From positions 38,132,867 to 38,196,866 of the forward strand of contig CAIIXF020000008.1 in assembly GCA_903813345.2 (NCBI GenBank): a stretch of 64,000 nucleotides of DNA, read 5' to 3'. Position numbers and translations under genes: made by a program. Below the pieces are notes generated by a model. That model searched no databases and was not told the DNA's origin. It saw nothing but the letters and a program-made list of their open reading frames with translations. How positions within the stretch are numbered: position 1 is the stretch's first letter; every line of letters starts with the position of its first letter. Of this stretch, positions 23,601 through 34,078 are shown piece by piece. This DNA comes from Owenia fusiformis. Taxonomy: Eukaryota; Annelida; Polychaeta; Sabellida; Oweniidae.

Positions 23601-26600
23601 CTTTAACTTCCTTAAAACCCATCTAAATTATTTTTTACATCTTAGTTCCACACTATAAAACCATAAATATCATCATAGAGGGATGGATCTAGAAACTATA
23701 GGGGTCAGCCATGGCTATACCCTGGAATTCGTAAATTTGAAACCTTATATTTACAATTTTTCAAATTTTAGACTTGTTTAAAACCTTAAACTTCCTTAAA
23801 ACCCATCTAAATTATGTTTTACATCCTAGTTTCACTCTATAAAACCATAAATATCACCATAGAGGGATGGATCTAGAAATTATAATGGTCAGCTATAGTC
23901 ATACACAAAATCCAGCTGTCAAAAATGTCAAATTTTTCGAAAAATCAACAATTTTTTTCTCAGCTCCTACCTCTTCCATGGCTTTGCATCTTTCAGGGTT
24001 ACTAACCCTGCTATTGGGCACTTCACATGAATTTTTCCAACCTCTTACAGTGTCTAATTGAAAAGTTAGAATCAAAATAGTAAGAAAATGAGTCACGAAT
24101 TTGCCCCCTGGGGTACATGCTTTGTACAAATTTTCAAATTCTTTAGGAGTTATCAGCATCAATTATACTGCAAGTGATTCATATATATAATATCTATGTA
24201 TGTCACTTACAAACATCAAAATATCTAAGGTTATTTAGTGTGAACAATTTTTTCCCCAGGGTGGGGTGTTTTTGGGGGGTGGGGGGCTAACTCCTCAAAA
24301 AAAGAACTTCCTACCACTCTGTGAAGCTATCACCTAAGTGGAAGTTTCATCCAAGACTCTCCCCTAACTGAAAATGCTGCCAAACCAACTATACACCATT
24401 TATTGAGAATTTTCCTCCTCGCCCCTTGAGTATAAAGCAAAATTAACTCCATGTACTAAGAGGAATTTGTATTGTTTTAACTAACCTCTGTTGATTCTGT
24501 ATGTCAATCACACAAACAACTGTGTTTCTCTGAAACATATAAAAGTAAACTAACACGATTTGTAATCTGTATTGCATATTATATGGAATAAGGTATTTTA
24601 AAATGCCAGAGCAATATCCAATGTCATAAAGTTGCCATATATCATTTAATCAAGGTCTTTGTGAAGATTCTAATATCGTAATAATACCTATTAAAGTAAA
24701 CCATTGGAACATATATCATATTTACTGATGTATTATAAAATTCAATAGGCATCCATATATATATTCCTGCTGGAATGTTCAAGGGTTAAAGAGTCGCACA
24801 CGCGATAAAATAATTGATAAAGATTTCATCTCACAAATACAAGATCATGATATTGTATGCTTAACAGAGACACATGGGTCAAAGGACGAGCCAAACGATT
24901 TCAGTAGTCTAAAGAATTTCACATCATGTGAAGTAACTCGGTCCAAAACAGGTAATAAACGACACGGAGGAATCGCGATATTGGTTAAAAAACATATATT
25001 TAAAGGTGTAGCGTTCATTAAAACTAAAAACCCCAATATATTATGGGCAAAACTATCACGAGAATATTTTGATAACAAGCGAGATATATTTATATGTGTT
25101 GTGTACATGTCGCCGAGTAATTACAAAGGCAAATCTGATGACGGTTCGGATATGTATGACACCTTAACAAGCGAAGTAAGTAAATATATAACGAAAGGTG
25201 AGGTAATAATACTTGGGGATTTGAACTCCCGCACTGGTAATATGAAAGATTACATTGAGAATGATGAAATACATGATTATATCCCTCATGACATTCCGTA
25301 CCAAATAGATACACCAATCCATGAGCGTTCCAGCAGTGATAATAAGATAGATGCTGATGGGAAAAAATTGATTGAACAATGTAAAGCCTCTAACTTAAGA
25401 ATTGTTAATGGCAGAGTTATAGGCGATTCGCAAGGCAACTACACTTGTCATAAATGGAACGGAAGTAGTGTAGTTGATTACTGTATAGTTGAGCAGAAAA
25501 TGCTCAAAAATATAATGTACTTTAGAATAAGTGAATATCTGACAGATTTGACTGATCATTGCATGATATCACTGCTTTTGAGGGTAAATAAGGTAACAAA
25601 GTTGAAGCAGGAAATTAGTGGTAGTGATGACAGAGTTATCAAACGGATTTCTGCTAGTAAATTTAAATGGGACCCAACACAAACTAAAAATTTCGCAGAT
25701 GCATTAACAAGTCAAACTAATATTGGGTTAATTAACCAAATTACGAAAGATCTTGAAAATTTACATAATTTAAACATAGATTCTATAAATACTCAAGTTG
25801 AAAGTATATTTATAAATGCAGCCAAACTTACACTGAAAAAGAAAAAGATGTCAGGTAAGAGGAAACAAATAAAATCAAATAAATGGTATGACAATGACTG
25901 TGTTAAATTAAGAAAGAAAGTTAAATCCCTTGGTCAGATACTGACGAAAAATCCCAATGATAGCTGTGTTAGACACAATTATTTCAAATATTTAAAGCAT
26001 TATAGAAAGTGTTGTAAAGGTAAACAGAAAGAATATAAAAAAGAACTGCTAAATAGGTTAGAAAATCTGTATGAAACAGACCCTAAAGAATATTGGGAAC
26101 TATTGGACAAAATGAGAAATAATGAAAAGGGTAGTGACGGAAATGATATATCACCAAGGGGCTGGTATGATCACTATTCCAAGCTTTTTACAGATAAATC
26201 AAATGACAAGACTATGGATGAGAAAATAAAGGCTTTGGAAAATGATAAAACATTTGATAATTTAGATTATAAAATAACGGATGAAGAGCTTTGGCAAGCA
26301 GTGAAAGGCCTGAAAAATAAAAAGGCGACTGGCCATAATGGTGTCAGTTATGAAATGATAAAAACATCATACCCTGTGATAGGGAATATTATTTTAAAGA
26401 TGTTTAATACTATGTTTTCAAATACACTCTTCCCAAAAGAGTGGAATGTATCATCAATAATAACTGTTTTCAAGAAGGGTAATTCAAGTGATCCTGGAAA
26501 TTATCGTGGACTATTTATATCAGACTGCTTGTCAAAATTGTTCTCCATAATAATGAATAATCGTTTATATAACTATGTTCAAGAAAATCAAATGTTACAG

Positions 26601-29600
26601 GAAAACCAAATTGGCTTCAAGAAAAAGTCACGAACCACAGACCATATGTTTATTATTTGTACGCTAATTGACAGATTTATACACTTTGAGAAAAAGAAAA
26701 TGTATATTTGCTTTGTAGATCTAAGAAAAGCATTCGACACGATATGGCATAAGGGACTGTATCTCAAACTTCTCCAAGCAGGAATTCGAGGTCATTTTTA
26801 TCACATGGTAAAACACATGTATACTAATTCAATGGCATCAGTTAGAATTAACAGTAACGGTGACCATACTGATATCTTTAAATGTGAGAGGGGGGTTAAA
26901 CAGGGGGACCCACTCAGTCCACTAATGTTTAATATTTACATCAATGATGTTGTTGAAGAATTAACACTTGAATCAGACTTAAAATTACAAAAACAAAAAA
27001 TAAGTTGCCTGCTATTTGCAGATGATTTAGCCATAATTACTGCAAATAAAACTGATATGGACATAAAATTGAAAAAATTAAACAATTATTGTAAACAATG
27101 GAACTTAGATATCAATACTGATAAAACTAAAATTGTAATGTTTAATAAAAGTGGTAAACGATGTAATGATATATTCTACATTGGGGACCAGGTAATTGAA
27201 AACGTATCAAAGTATACTTATTTGGGTATGGAATTCCATGCCAACGGATCGATGAAACAAGCTGCAATCTTTATTAAAGAAAAAGCAGAAAAGGCGAAAT
27301 TCAAATTGATAAGTATGCTTACACATGGTGATATTAACCTAACTTTGTGCCTGAAATTATTTGACATATTAGTAAAACCAATTTTATTATATGGATGTGA
27401 AATCTGGGGTGCTGGTCTAATAACTAATAAAGATCTTCTGAAAAACAAAGATTTTGGCCTTGAAATGAAATATGACAAGTCACTTCCACCGGAATTACTA
27501 CATCTATCTTTTTTGAAGTTTCTATTAGGGGTGCATAGAAAAACGAGTAATTTAGCTACGATGGGTGAGTTAGGTAGATTCCCTCTGTTTATCAATATAT
27601 TTTACCAACAAGTTAAATACTTAGATCATATAGAAAATGAAGGAACGAGTTCATTACTAATTAATGCATATGCAGATAGTATTGAACTATCAAAAGTTCA
27701 TAATCAACCATCATGGTACTATGACATTGATAAAACAATGGCATATGTTCAACCACAAGATAAAAATTACATTAAAAGTAAACCGCTTGATATTAAGAAA
27801 ATCCTTGAAAAAAGATATATAAAATATTGGGAAAAAACTGTCAATGATAATAAAGGGAAATTAGAATTTTTGAATAATATCAAACAACGATGGGGAAAAG
27901 AACCATATTTGAATTTAATAAAGAACGCCGAACATAGGAAATCTATGACGCGATTAAGAATAAGTGCACACAATTTAGAAATAGAGCGAGGAAGGTATAC
28001 AAGACCAATAGTTCCGAGAGATCAAAGAAAATGCAAATTATGTAAAATCACCACTGGTACGGGAATTCATTTTATTTTTGAGTGCCAAAAATTGGAAAAA
28101 ATGAGATATGAATACTTTGATACGTTTAACTCGATTTGCCCAAATCTAACTGTATTGACTACCGAAGAAAAGGCTAATTATATGTTTAATGCTGAGGGTA
28201 ACATGTGTATCACCTTTGCAAAATACCTTTATGAAATAATTGAAAAGAGATCAACAACTATATTATCAATATAAATATATACATGTAGGTGTAGGCTAAT
28301 AGTAGTTGTTGGTATATATCTAATGATCAGTCAATCACATTATATTGTCATTATATGCCATGTAAAATTTGCATTGTATGTTATTGTAATTGTATGTATA
28401 GTTTTAGTTTTATTTTATCATGTTTATTTGCTGTACACTCACCCGAAAGGGATTTTTAGTACAATAAAGCATTGAATATAAGACAGACCACAATACAGAC
28501 CAGTAATCAATTGTTCTGGTTATTGTGACGTCAAATATAACAGAATTCTAAGTGTATATAAATGATATAAAAATGGCATGGCGTTAACATGCAAAATGTC
28601 CCCACCTAATATTTTTTACAGACACTGAACGCTGAATGTAGACCACCAAACACTGATTGCCAAACATCCACAAAGCTTCAGACAACAGGTCCGTAGCCAG
28701 GGGGGGGGGGGGGTTCGCAGGGTTCTGGCAAACCCCCCATGGCCAAAAATTCTTCCAAAATCATACAGTTTTCACCATCTTGAGCACTTCTCAAGTGATT
28801 TTAGCCATATTTGGCCCAAAATTGTCAAATGTGAACCCCCCTGGAAATCTTTGAAAACTGAACCCCCCTTGGCAAATCCTGGCTACGGACCTGGACAATA
28901 TGTCACAACTTGTTGTTGTGACATAACAATGAGTAGTAACTCACCTCAATGTCCATTTGAGTGAGGTTGTTGCGACCAAGTTGTGCCCTATGTGCCCTGA
29001 ACAAGTACCACATACCCACTAAAAGCAGGATGACTGCTGCAATCACGAGTGGCGTGATGAACTGGGCGATCATATCTGTAAAACAGAGAAGTATATATTG
29101 CTTTTAAAAAGAAGTAAATGGAAGAGGACTGGAAATATTTATATATTGCGGTGATCTCCCCAGCATTAAGCAAGTGCACCCACTTGAAAATCAAAAAGAT
29201 CATGAAAAATGGGCATATTTAGACCAATTTCGATCTGGATTGTGAAAATGAGAATTTTGTACCCACTTAAGAAAAAAATCCTGTGGTGAATACAGTATTA
29301 TAAGAAATACTTTCTTAAATCATGCCAATGTTTTTATCAAAATTCTTATTCTTAGGTCATTGCCTCGCCTGCCTCAGACATTTGCCATTTGCCTCATGGC
29401 TACATCAGTATTCAAAAAAGCTAGATATGTCCAACACCCACAAATGCTGATAAAGATGTCCTGATGCAAGTGTGTCACAACATCATGAAACATGACAAAG
29501 GCAGAAAGACTTTTGCCATTTAACGATACCATTGCTATATTTGAATGAATGTGATACAAATTCTGACATTTATGATGTATCGAGATGTCAGGTGGAGGCA

Positions 29601-31531
29601 CTCAACGTCAAGGTAACAAGGAGCAGGGTAACAGACTACATATCAAGCTCTCATTTGAAGTCACTCAATTTTTCCAAGTTCTAGGATTACATGTCAGTTT
29701 TTTCCATTTCAGTTGAATAAGCAATCAAGAGACCAGTGGAGTATCATATGGACAAATACATTCACATTTTACATCGGCCATAATGTTTATGTGTATCTTA
29801 GATTGCTTGTGATTTGCCTAATTAAATGCTTGGCTTCTTGTATTTTGATGCTTCTCTGATATATAATTTTCAAAAAATTTACTTTATTGGAACTTCTTTT
29901 TCTGTTTATAGAGGCCACAAGTTTATTGCACATTAAACTAATTTTTCTGAAAATAAAATATGTATGTCCATTTCCATGTAATCATGGGCTTAGCCCACAA
30001 TGTAATATTGCACTTTGGTCCTTTAATTGCTGATTTTTTCTAGGTTTGATTGACATACAACCTGAAATGGACTCCATGTATGATGCAGATTTCAAGGATT
30101 TTTCATCACTCAATTAGTGAAATTGTTGGAGAGAAAATATTTTATGTAAAAACATTTTAAGGGAAAACAATTCTGAGTGAAAAAATTGGGTGAAAAAAAT
30201 GTTGGTATTAAAAAATTAGTTCGGAAAACATACAATTTTGGGTGATAAATGAATAAGCCTAATAAATAAAAAATAAATAAAAAAAAATTGTAAAAATTAA
30301 GTTTTTTGGGGAAATTCAACTGATATTATCAAATTGATATAAATACTGAAAACAAAAATAAATAAAAAAGTTTCACCTAACGAATCTAACGAAGGCATTA
30401 ATATATAAGAGTCCCAAGCTGAATATCTATATATATTTACACCCATTTCATACTTGGATGAGTCTTGCACCTATTTGAATGCTCACTTTAAAATGAGAAA
30501 AATTGGAATAGTTTGACCAATTTTGACCAGATTTGTGAAAATTTTGTACCTGCTGCATCATCAGAAAAAATACTGGGACAAACACTGATGATAAACATAC
30601 AGTCCTGCCATCTTTCTTTTGACCTAGTGCCTATCATAATATACCTACCAAGAGCTGAGAGAATGGCCCCAATAATCACCAAAGCAACAGCAACAGCAAA
30701 AGCAAGCAAAGCTCTGATGAAGAATCGTCGTCCTGGTCCCCTGTACAGACTGCGTATATACACAAAACTCAGTTGAAATCTCTGCGGACCTTGCCCACTA
30801 GTGCTTGCATCAGTACCAGGGGGTAACGTCTGGGTGGGAATCTGAAGTTGGGGCTGAAGTCCAGATCGCCTTGGGGGTAAATTAGGTAGATAGCGCGATG
30901 ACTCGGAGTTTGCTGGTAATATAGGAGGCAAAGGCCTAAACTGACTAGGTGTCGGGTTTACCATCTGAGGTGGGGTGCTATGGGAATGACTAGATCCTGG
31001 ATGATGGGTAAACCGAGTTGGTAACCCTTGAGCATGACCAGAATTCATGTTAGCAAAAGGTTGGCTAGATCCAATGTTTGGGGATGGGAGTTGGGAACCT
31101 CGAGCTTGACTAGAACTCATATTGACATTAGCTTGGCTGGATTCCATGTTAGAGAAACCTTGACTAGATTCATCATTTGGGGATGTGGGTTGTGGCCCTT
31201 GAGCTTCACTTGAATGTCGCACTATGGCTCTTGATATGACTGTCGTATTCACTGGGTGTGACGCACTTGTGGTTACCGTCATACTTGATACTGCTCCTGA
31301 ACTGGATATGGCAGTTGAGCATGTTGCACTGGATTGCACTTCAAGAGGTGTTTCTTCTCCAGTGTTAATTGCACCTCCATTTGGATCTGCTTCAATTTGA
31401 GATGGTCTGTTGTCATTTGTAACTTCTGTTACTGGTGCTGTATTGTCATTTGCTTCACTTGGGCTCTCATTCTCATTAATAGTCATTGTATCACATTTTG
31501 CAATTCCAGCATATGAATTTTCCCCATCCAT
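17610..31531 (-). CDS. Membrane protein with four PPxY motifs, four coding exons
   Basis: Minus-strand exons: 31531-30649, 29075-28945, 24529-24486 and 18249-17610. Donors and acceptors are GT/AG and phases match at all three junctions (1, 0, 2). The 44-nt third exon exactly repairs the phase between exons 2 and 4. The product is 565 residues. Residues 1-265 are Ser/Thr/Pro/Asn-rich. Hydrophobic segments at about 270-293 and 298-321 could form a hairpin or one long anchor. PPxY motifs lie at 359-362, 384-387, 405-408 and 477-480, with a six-copy 10-residue repeat (type THSDARSMG) at 415-474. PPxY motifs bind WW domains such as those of NEDD4-type ubiquitin ligases, so an adaptor for trafficking or turnover is plausible but inferred. 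I do not recognise an orthologue. Intron 2 holds a LINE and intron 3 holds palindrome 2. Confidence 0.7.
17880..18066 (-). repeat. 30-bp coding tandem repeat in the PPxY gene
   Basis: Six imperfect copies of a 30-bp unit read, on the minus strand, as ten-residue repeats of the type GVTHSDARSM. Copy differences are mostly single substitutions and the frame is kept. The plus strand also stays open because the unit is a multiple of three; that frame is a shadow. Confidence 0.85.
18718..18978 (+). CDS. Small conserved ORF in the left arm of palindrome 2
   Basis: An 86-residue frame starts at the ATG at 18718 (MLITPKEFENLYK...) and ends ...FLTAGFCV. The mirror copy in the right arm is at 23899-24159. 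The two predicted products differ at only a handful of positions and neither has a stop. Conservation may simply reflect recent arm homogenisation, so it is not proof of a gene. I do not recognise a domain. Confidence 0.3.
   Translation: MLITPKEFENLYKVCTTGGKFVTHFLPILILTFQLDTVRGWQNSREVPNSRVSNPERCKAMEEVGAEKKIVDFSKDLTFLTAGFCV
18978..19900. repeat. 180-bp tandem array, left arm of palindrome 2
   Basis: Five units of about 180 bp begin at roughly 18978, 19157, 19337, 19521 and 19702. Each starts near 'tatagccatggctgacc' and contains 'aggttttaaacaagtcc'. The outer units are most alike and the inner units are more diverged. The mirror array is at about 23010-23890. Confidence 0.9.
20032..20541. mobile_element. 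ACAGTAAAACCT family element inside palindrome 2
   Basis: Begins 'ctacagtaaaatctctctaa' and ends near 'atatacaggtttcactg', with internal text about 'ttcagattagtcagg' that recurs elsewhere. Related sequence occurs at 49905-50047, 54757-54933 and 55873-55950. The limits are approximate. Confidence 0.45.
21014..21582 (+). pseudogene. Decayed, divergent HEEADTR-family gene inside palindrome 2
   Basis: An open stretch of 62 codons from 21014 contains VIDAMAM...FGEFWKAIFDYF...RIDFILDSE, matching the family's 'VIDGMA...RIDVVFDVY' region. After stops and frame changes, a second block near 21480-21580 reads LEEADFKLIHSVLHSAGEH then NDTDILIL. This corresponds to the (H)EEAD...DTD core, then a stop. No cysteine tail was found. 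It is clearly broken and only distantly similar to the copies in palindrome 1, so it is a separate lineage. Confidence 0.6.
22359..23003. mobile_element. 0.7-kb foldback element, AAAGGACCATGGA family, copy 2
   Basis: Matches 5004-5711 along its length, including the arms and the middle ('gtgaccaaaattaagctgaaa'). The ends are 'aaaggaggactgaaagtatcg' and the inverse-like 'aatactttccatgctccttt'. It abuts the inner end of the right arm of palindrome 2. Confidence 0.8.
23010..23890. repeat. 180-bp tandem array, right arm of palindrome 2
   Basis: Mirror of the left-arm array. Units end near 23160, 23345, 23528, 23710 and 23895, each with 'ggtcagccatggctatacc' or a close variant. Confidence 0.9.
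23899..24159 (-). CDS. Small conserved ORF in the right arm of palindrome 2
   Basis: Mirror copy of the 18718-18978 frame. It is intact, with scattered substitutions (for example V to A and T to P in the first 20 residues). Same caveat: conservation may be due to arm homogenisation rather than selection. Confidence 0.3.
   Translation of the reverse strand: MLITPKEFENLYKACTPGGKFVTHFLTILILTFQLDTVRGWKNSCEVPNSRVSNPERCKAMEEVGAEKKIVDFSKNLTFLTAGFCV
24729..28274 (+). CDS. LINE endonuclease-reverse transcriptase, intact frame
   Basis: The frame is open from about 24729 with no good ATG at its head; the stop is at 28272-28274 (about 1180 codons). N-terminal part: an apurinic-like endonuclease with SCWNVQGL, LTETHG, GDLNSRTG and LTDHCMISL. 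Middle: a reverse transcriptase with NYRGLFISDCLSKLF, FVDLRKAFDTIW (motif A), GVKQGDPLSPLMFNIYIND (motif B) and LLFADDLAI (motif C, FADD in place of YADD). C-terminus: a knuckle-like CKLC...H...C. The motif order is that of jockey/CR1-type single-strand EN-RT proteins; I cannot fix the clade. No stop or frameshift was seen, so this copy could be young. Confidence 0.9.
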   Translation, partial: CIIKFNRHPYIYSCWNVQGLKSRTRDKIIDKDFISQIQDHDIVCLTETHGSKDEPNDFSSLKNFTSCEVTRSKTGNKRHGGIAILVKKHIFKGVAFIKTKNPNILWAKLSREYFDNKRDIFICVVYMSPSNYKGKSDDGSDMYDTLTSEVSKYITKGEVIILGDLNSRTGNMKDYIENDEIHDYIPHDIPYQIDTPIHERSSSDNKIDADGKKLIEQCKASNLRIVNGRVIGDSQGNYTCHKWNGSSVVDYCIVEQKMLKNIMYFRISEYLTDLTDHCMISLLLRVNKVTKLKQEISGSDDRVIKRISASKFKWDPTQTKNFADALTSQTNIGLINQITKDLENLHNLNIDSINTQVESIFINAAKLTLKKKKMSGKRKQIKSNKWYDNDCVKLRKKVKSLGQILTKNPNDSCVRHNYFKYLKHYRKCCKGKQKEYKKELLNRLENLYETDPKEYWELLDKMRNNEKGSDGNDISPRGWYDHYSKLFTDKSNDKTMDEKIKALENDKTFDNLDYKITDEELWQAVKGLKNKKATGHNGVSYEMIKTSYPVIGNIILKMFNTMFSNTLFPKEWNVSSIITVFKKGNSSDPGNYRGLFISDCLSKLFSIIMNNRLYNYVQENQMLQENQIGFKKKSRTTDHMFIICTLIDRFIHFEKKKMYICFVDLRKAFDTIWHKGLYLKLLQAGIRGHFYHMVKHMYTNSMASVRINSNGDHTDIFKCERGVKQGDPLSPLMFNIYINDVVEELTLESDLKLQKQKISCLLFADDLAIITANKTDMDIKLKKLNNYCKQWNLDINTDKTKIVMFNKSGKRCNDIFYIGDQVIENVSKYTYLGMEFHANGSMKQAAIFIKEKAEKAKFKLISMLTHGDINLTLCLKLFDILVKPILLYGCEIWGAGLITNKDLLKNKDFGLEMKYDKSLPPELLHLSFLKFLLGVHRKTSNLATMGELGRFPLFINIFYQQVKYLDHIENEGTSSLLINAYADSIELSKVHNQPSWYYDIDKTMAYVQPQDKNYIKSKPLDIKKILEKRYIKYWEKTVNDNKGKLEFLNNIKQRWGKEPYLNLIKNAEHRKSMTRLRISAHNLEIERGRYTRPIVPRDQRKCKLCKITTGTGIHFIFECQKLEKMRYEYFDTFNSICPNLTVLTTEEKANYMFNAEGNMCITFAKYLYEIIEKRSTTILSI
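24729..28490 (+). mobile_element. Near full-length non-LTR retrotransposon (LINE) in intron 2 of the PPxY gene
   Basis: The body is an uninterrupted EN-RT frame (next entry), followed by a short 3' region with AATAAA at about 28462 and an end near 28490. The 5' edge lies between the small exon at 24529 and the start of the open frame at about 24729. No upstream ORF1 is visible, so the 5' end may be truncated. It is antisense to the host gene. No clear target duplication or long poly(A) tail was found. Confidence 0.85.
28571..28928. mobile_element. ATGTCACCACC family element, copy 3, split by another element
   Basis: The left part ('catggcgttaacatgcaaaa', 'tgtccccacct') and right part ('caatatgtcacaacttg', 'ttgtgacat') belong to the same family as 15943-16066. 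They are separated by the CGTAGCCAG element at 28686-28893. Confidence 0.75.
28686..28893. mobile_element. CGTAGCCAG family element, copy 2, with GACAA duplication
   Basis: Perfect 15-bp termini CAGGTCCGTAGCCAG and CTGGCTACGGACCTG, flanked by GACAA on both sides (28681-28685 and 28894-28898). This shows insertion into the ATGTCACCACC element. The middle is non-coding. Confidence 0.85.
29076..30648. other. Intron 1 of the PPxY gene
   Basis: 1.57 kb of AT-rich intron with an A-rich, low-complexity tract at about 30110-30360. No other gene or clear element was recognised. Confidence 0.6.
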
Positions 31532-31985
31532 TTTGCAGTCTGTATGTACATTGTTTATATTACATAAATCTGGTTATAATTCCTTATATTGATCTTTTCG
31601 TTTGTTCAGCAAATTCTATCTGAAATAAAAATTGTAAATATTGCAATGTGGTTCTAAAAACAAAATCAAATCTGTGATTTCTTCTGATTTTGAATTCGAG
31701 TTGAATTCCTAACAATAGTATATGCCTACTCCACTATGTATGTGCAGTTGACCACTCTTGTGGTTCAATAAGTCAGTTCATGGGCTCTTTCTACAAGTAG
31801 AACTCCATGTACGGCCTTCTTTATTATTCTGATCTTTCTTAGACAGTACATTGAGTTCTACATCCAAGCTAATCAGCAATGAGTTGCATTTTTTGGATCT
31901 AGTGAAACAAATTTACCTCGATAATGTACGACATTTACTTGATAATATAAAAACACCATGGTTGATCTGAATAGGTTGGTGGTGG
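31532..31985. other. Upstream flank of the PPxY gene
   Basis: Contains the probable promoter and 5' UTR of the minus-strand PPxY gene. No TATA box or CpG island is evident and no further coding exon was found. Confidence 0.4.
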
Positions 31986-34078
31986 ACCTAGTCATATAAA
32001 TCTGACCCTCGTATGATGTTATTTGTTGTTATTTTTTCTGATTTGGATATTTATTTTTTCTTATTTTCTTGCATACTAGGGTCATACACACTCCGCGCAT
32101 CTAAATTGCGGGAAATGCTTTCCTCGCCTGTCTACCCAACCAAATTCACACAAATGATAAATAAATTTCTTTGCTTCAACTATAAATGTATCAGATGCTG
32201 GCACAGTTTTGCCGGAAGTTTGCAAGAAGTAACTTTTGGCAACGCAGTATGTTAGAGTAACCTAGTAGGAGTAAGAAAATATAAGGTGATGGCCTTTAAA
32301 GTGGTAAAAACAATTTTCACGGCCGAATTGGACTTCAATTCCTGCGATTTCAGGGGGTACTATAAGACTATTTCATAACATAAAGGATATAGTTGCTATT
32401 GTTCTGCTTTCTACAGCACACATTACTAGTCCAAAGATGAATAATATCCTAAAGTTATAGGCCGATATCTGTATTAGTCTCAGAAATATTGCAATTAATA
32501 GGAAAAAATACGCAATTTTAGTCATTTTTAAGTCTCACGTATCTTATATTTGTAGCTTCCAGCAAAAGATGGCAGCTTAAATAGCTCAAAATTGTTTTCT
32601 AAAAACTAATTCAAGCTTTGTTTGATATTGTAATACAATTATGATAATGATAATGTACTGTTTATGATTTTTAATATGACTTTATAGTACCCTACCCCTG
32701 GAAAGTGGGCGTGGTCTATGTTATCATTTTGCAGCATACAATTAAAAACTTATATTGATAGAAAGCAAATCAATGCATTTTTAACATTTTCACTTGTTAC
32801 TTGACATTGTAATTCATTCATTACTAAAATATAGGACTCTACATATTTTATATATACGTTTTTGAATTTTGTACCATGTATCATGATGAAATCTAATAGG
32901 CTGGTTCATTTTCAGTGTTCACCAACGCATGAAATGTAAGTCACAGTGTTTCCAAATTACCTTTGCAATGAGAAAGTACCACAAAGACTACATAATATGA
33001 GCAGTTTCAAGGTCCTAATACTAATACTTACCGATCTATCGGCGTTCAAAAATAGAGAAAGCTGTCGTGAGTGCAGTTTTAACTAACTTTGAACTAAAAC
33101 TGCTGCTTGATGAATATTTTTCTCAACATCTGTGACTTTTTTAGACCCCAAACATAAGATACCAAGACATAATGCTACCAAGTTCTGATATTGGAAGTTT
33201 CAGAGCTCTAGATCAAATATTCACTTCTGCATGTACTTTTAAAAAGAGGCAAAGGACAAAAAACCTGTCAGATATCGTGAAAATTATGAAAGATGCACTA
33301 TTCAGAACAATTTATCTCTTAAATGTTACTTTTATTTGACATAATTTCTGATTCTGCCTCCAGTTAGTACCACCAATAATACATTGTACATATGAGAAGA
33401 CTTAACGTCATAGTAAGTGGAAGTACAGATCTATTGGCTTCTGAAAATAGGAAAAGCTGTAGCAAGTATGATTTTCACCAGTTTTTCATCTAAGACTGCA
33501 ACTTTCTGAATTTTCTTTTTACAAACTGCACAGTAAGACCAAAGACATTAAAGGAAACCTGGTCATTGTACCACCAATAATAGGTAAAAATAATATTGGT
33601 AATATATACCAAGTGTTTACTTTAATTCCAAGGCATCTGAATTGATAAATAAATGAAATCAGTACTTTATTGTATCTTGGGACAAAATACACTGTTTGAA
33701 TGCTTAAGCTTGACATCACAGTATCAAGTGAAAGATACGTTGTTATATACAGCTATATATCACTTTAACTGACTTTACTCTTCAATTTGAAATATGCCTG
33801 GCCATTCTAAGAAAAATGCGACGGAGGGCAAAGAGGGTGCATGGTATAATTGGTAATTAAGCTCTTCTAGAGTTTAAAGCTCCCACAATTTTTAAAAACG
33901 AATTGGAGAATAACATGTGAAAGTATAGGATGGACTAATTGTTCTAAGAAAGTTTTTGAAAGTAACATTGCATGAAATATTTAAGCAAGAGATATGCTCC
34001 GTAATGTAAAAACAATGTATTCTCATTATTCAATAATAACATTCTTTATAGGTTTTTTGGTCTTAAGCATATCAGTGA

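Larger units (their letters stand above)
18443..24433. mobile_element. Large palindromic element 2, about 6 kb, in intron 3 of the PPxY gene
   Basis: The ends are ATACTCAAGGGGCGAGGAGG and its inverse, with a TA at each border. The left arm (18443 to about 19900) and right arm (about 23010-24433) are near-identical inverted copies. Each arm has, from the outside in, a unique segment of about 0.5 kb with an 86-87 codon open frame, then about five tandem units of roughly 180 bp. Between the arms are a decayed HEEAD-family gene (21014-21582) and a 0.7-kb foldback (22359-23003) next to the right arm. This is the architecture of a large long-TIR DNA element, now probably non-autonomous. Confidence 0.85.
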
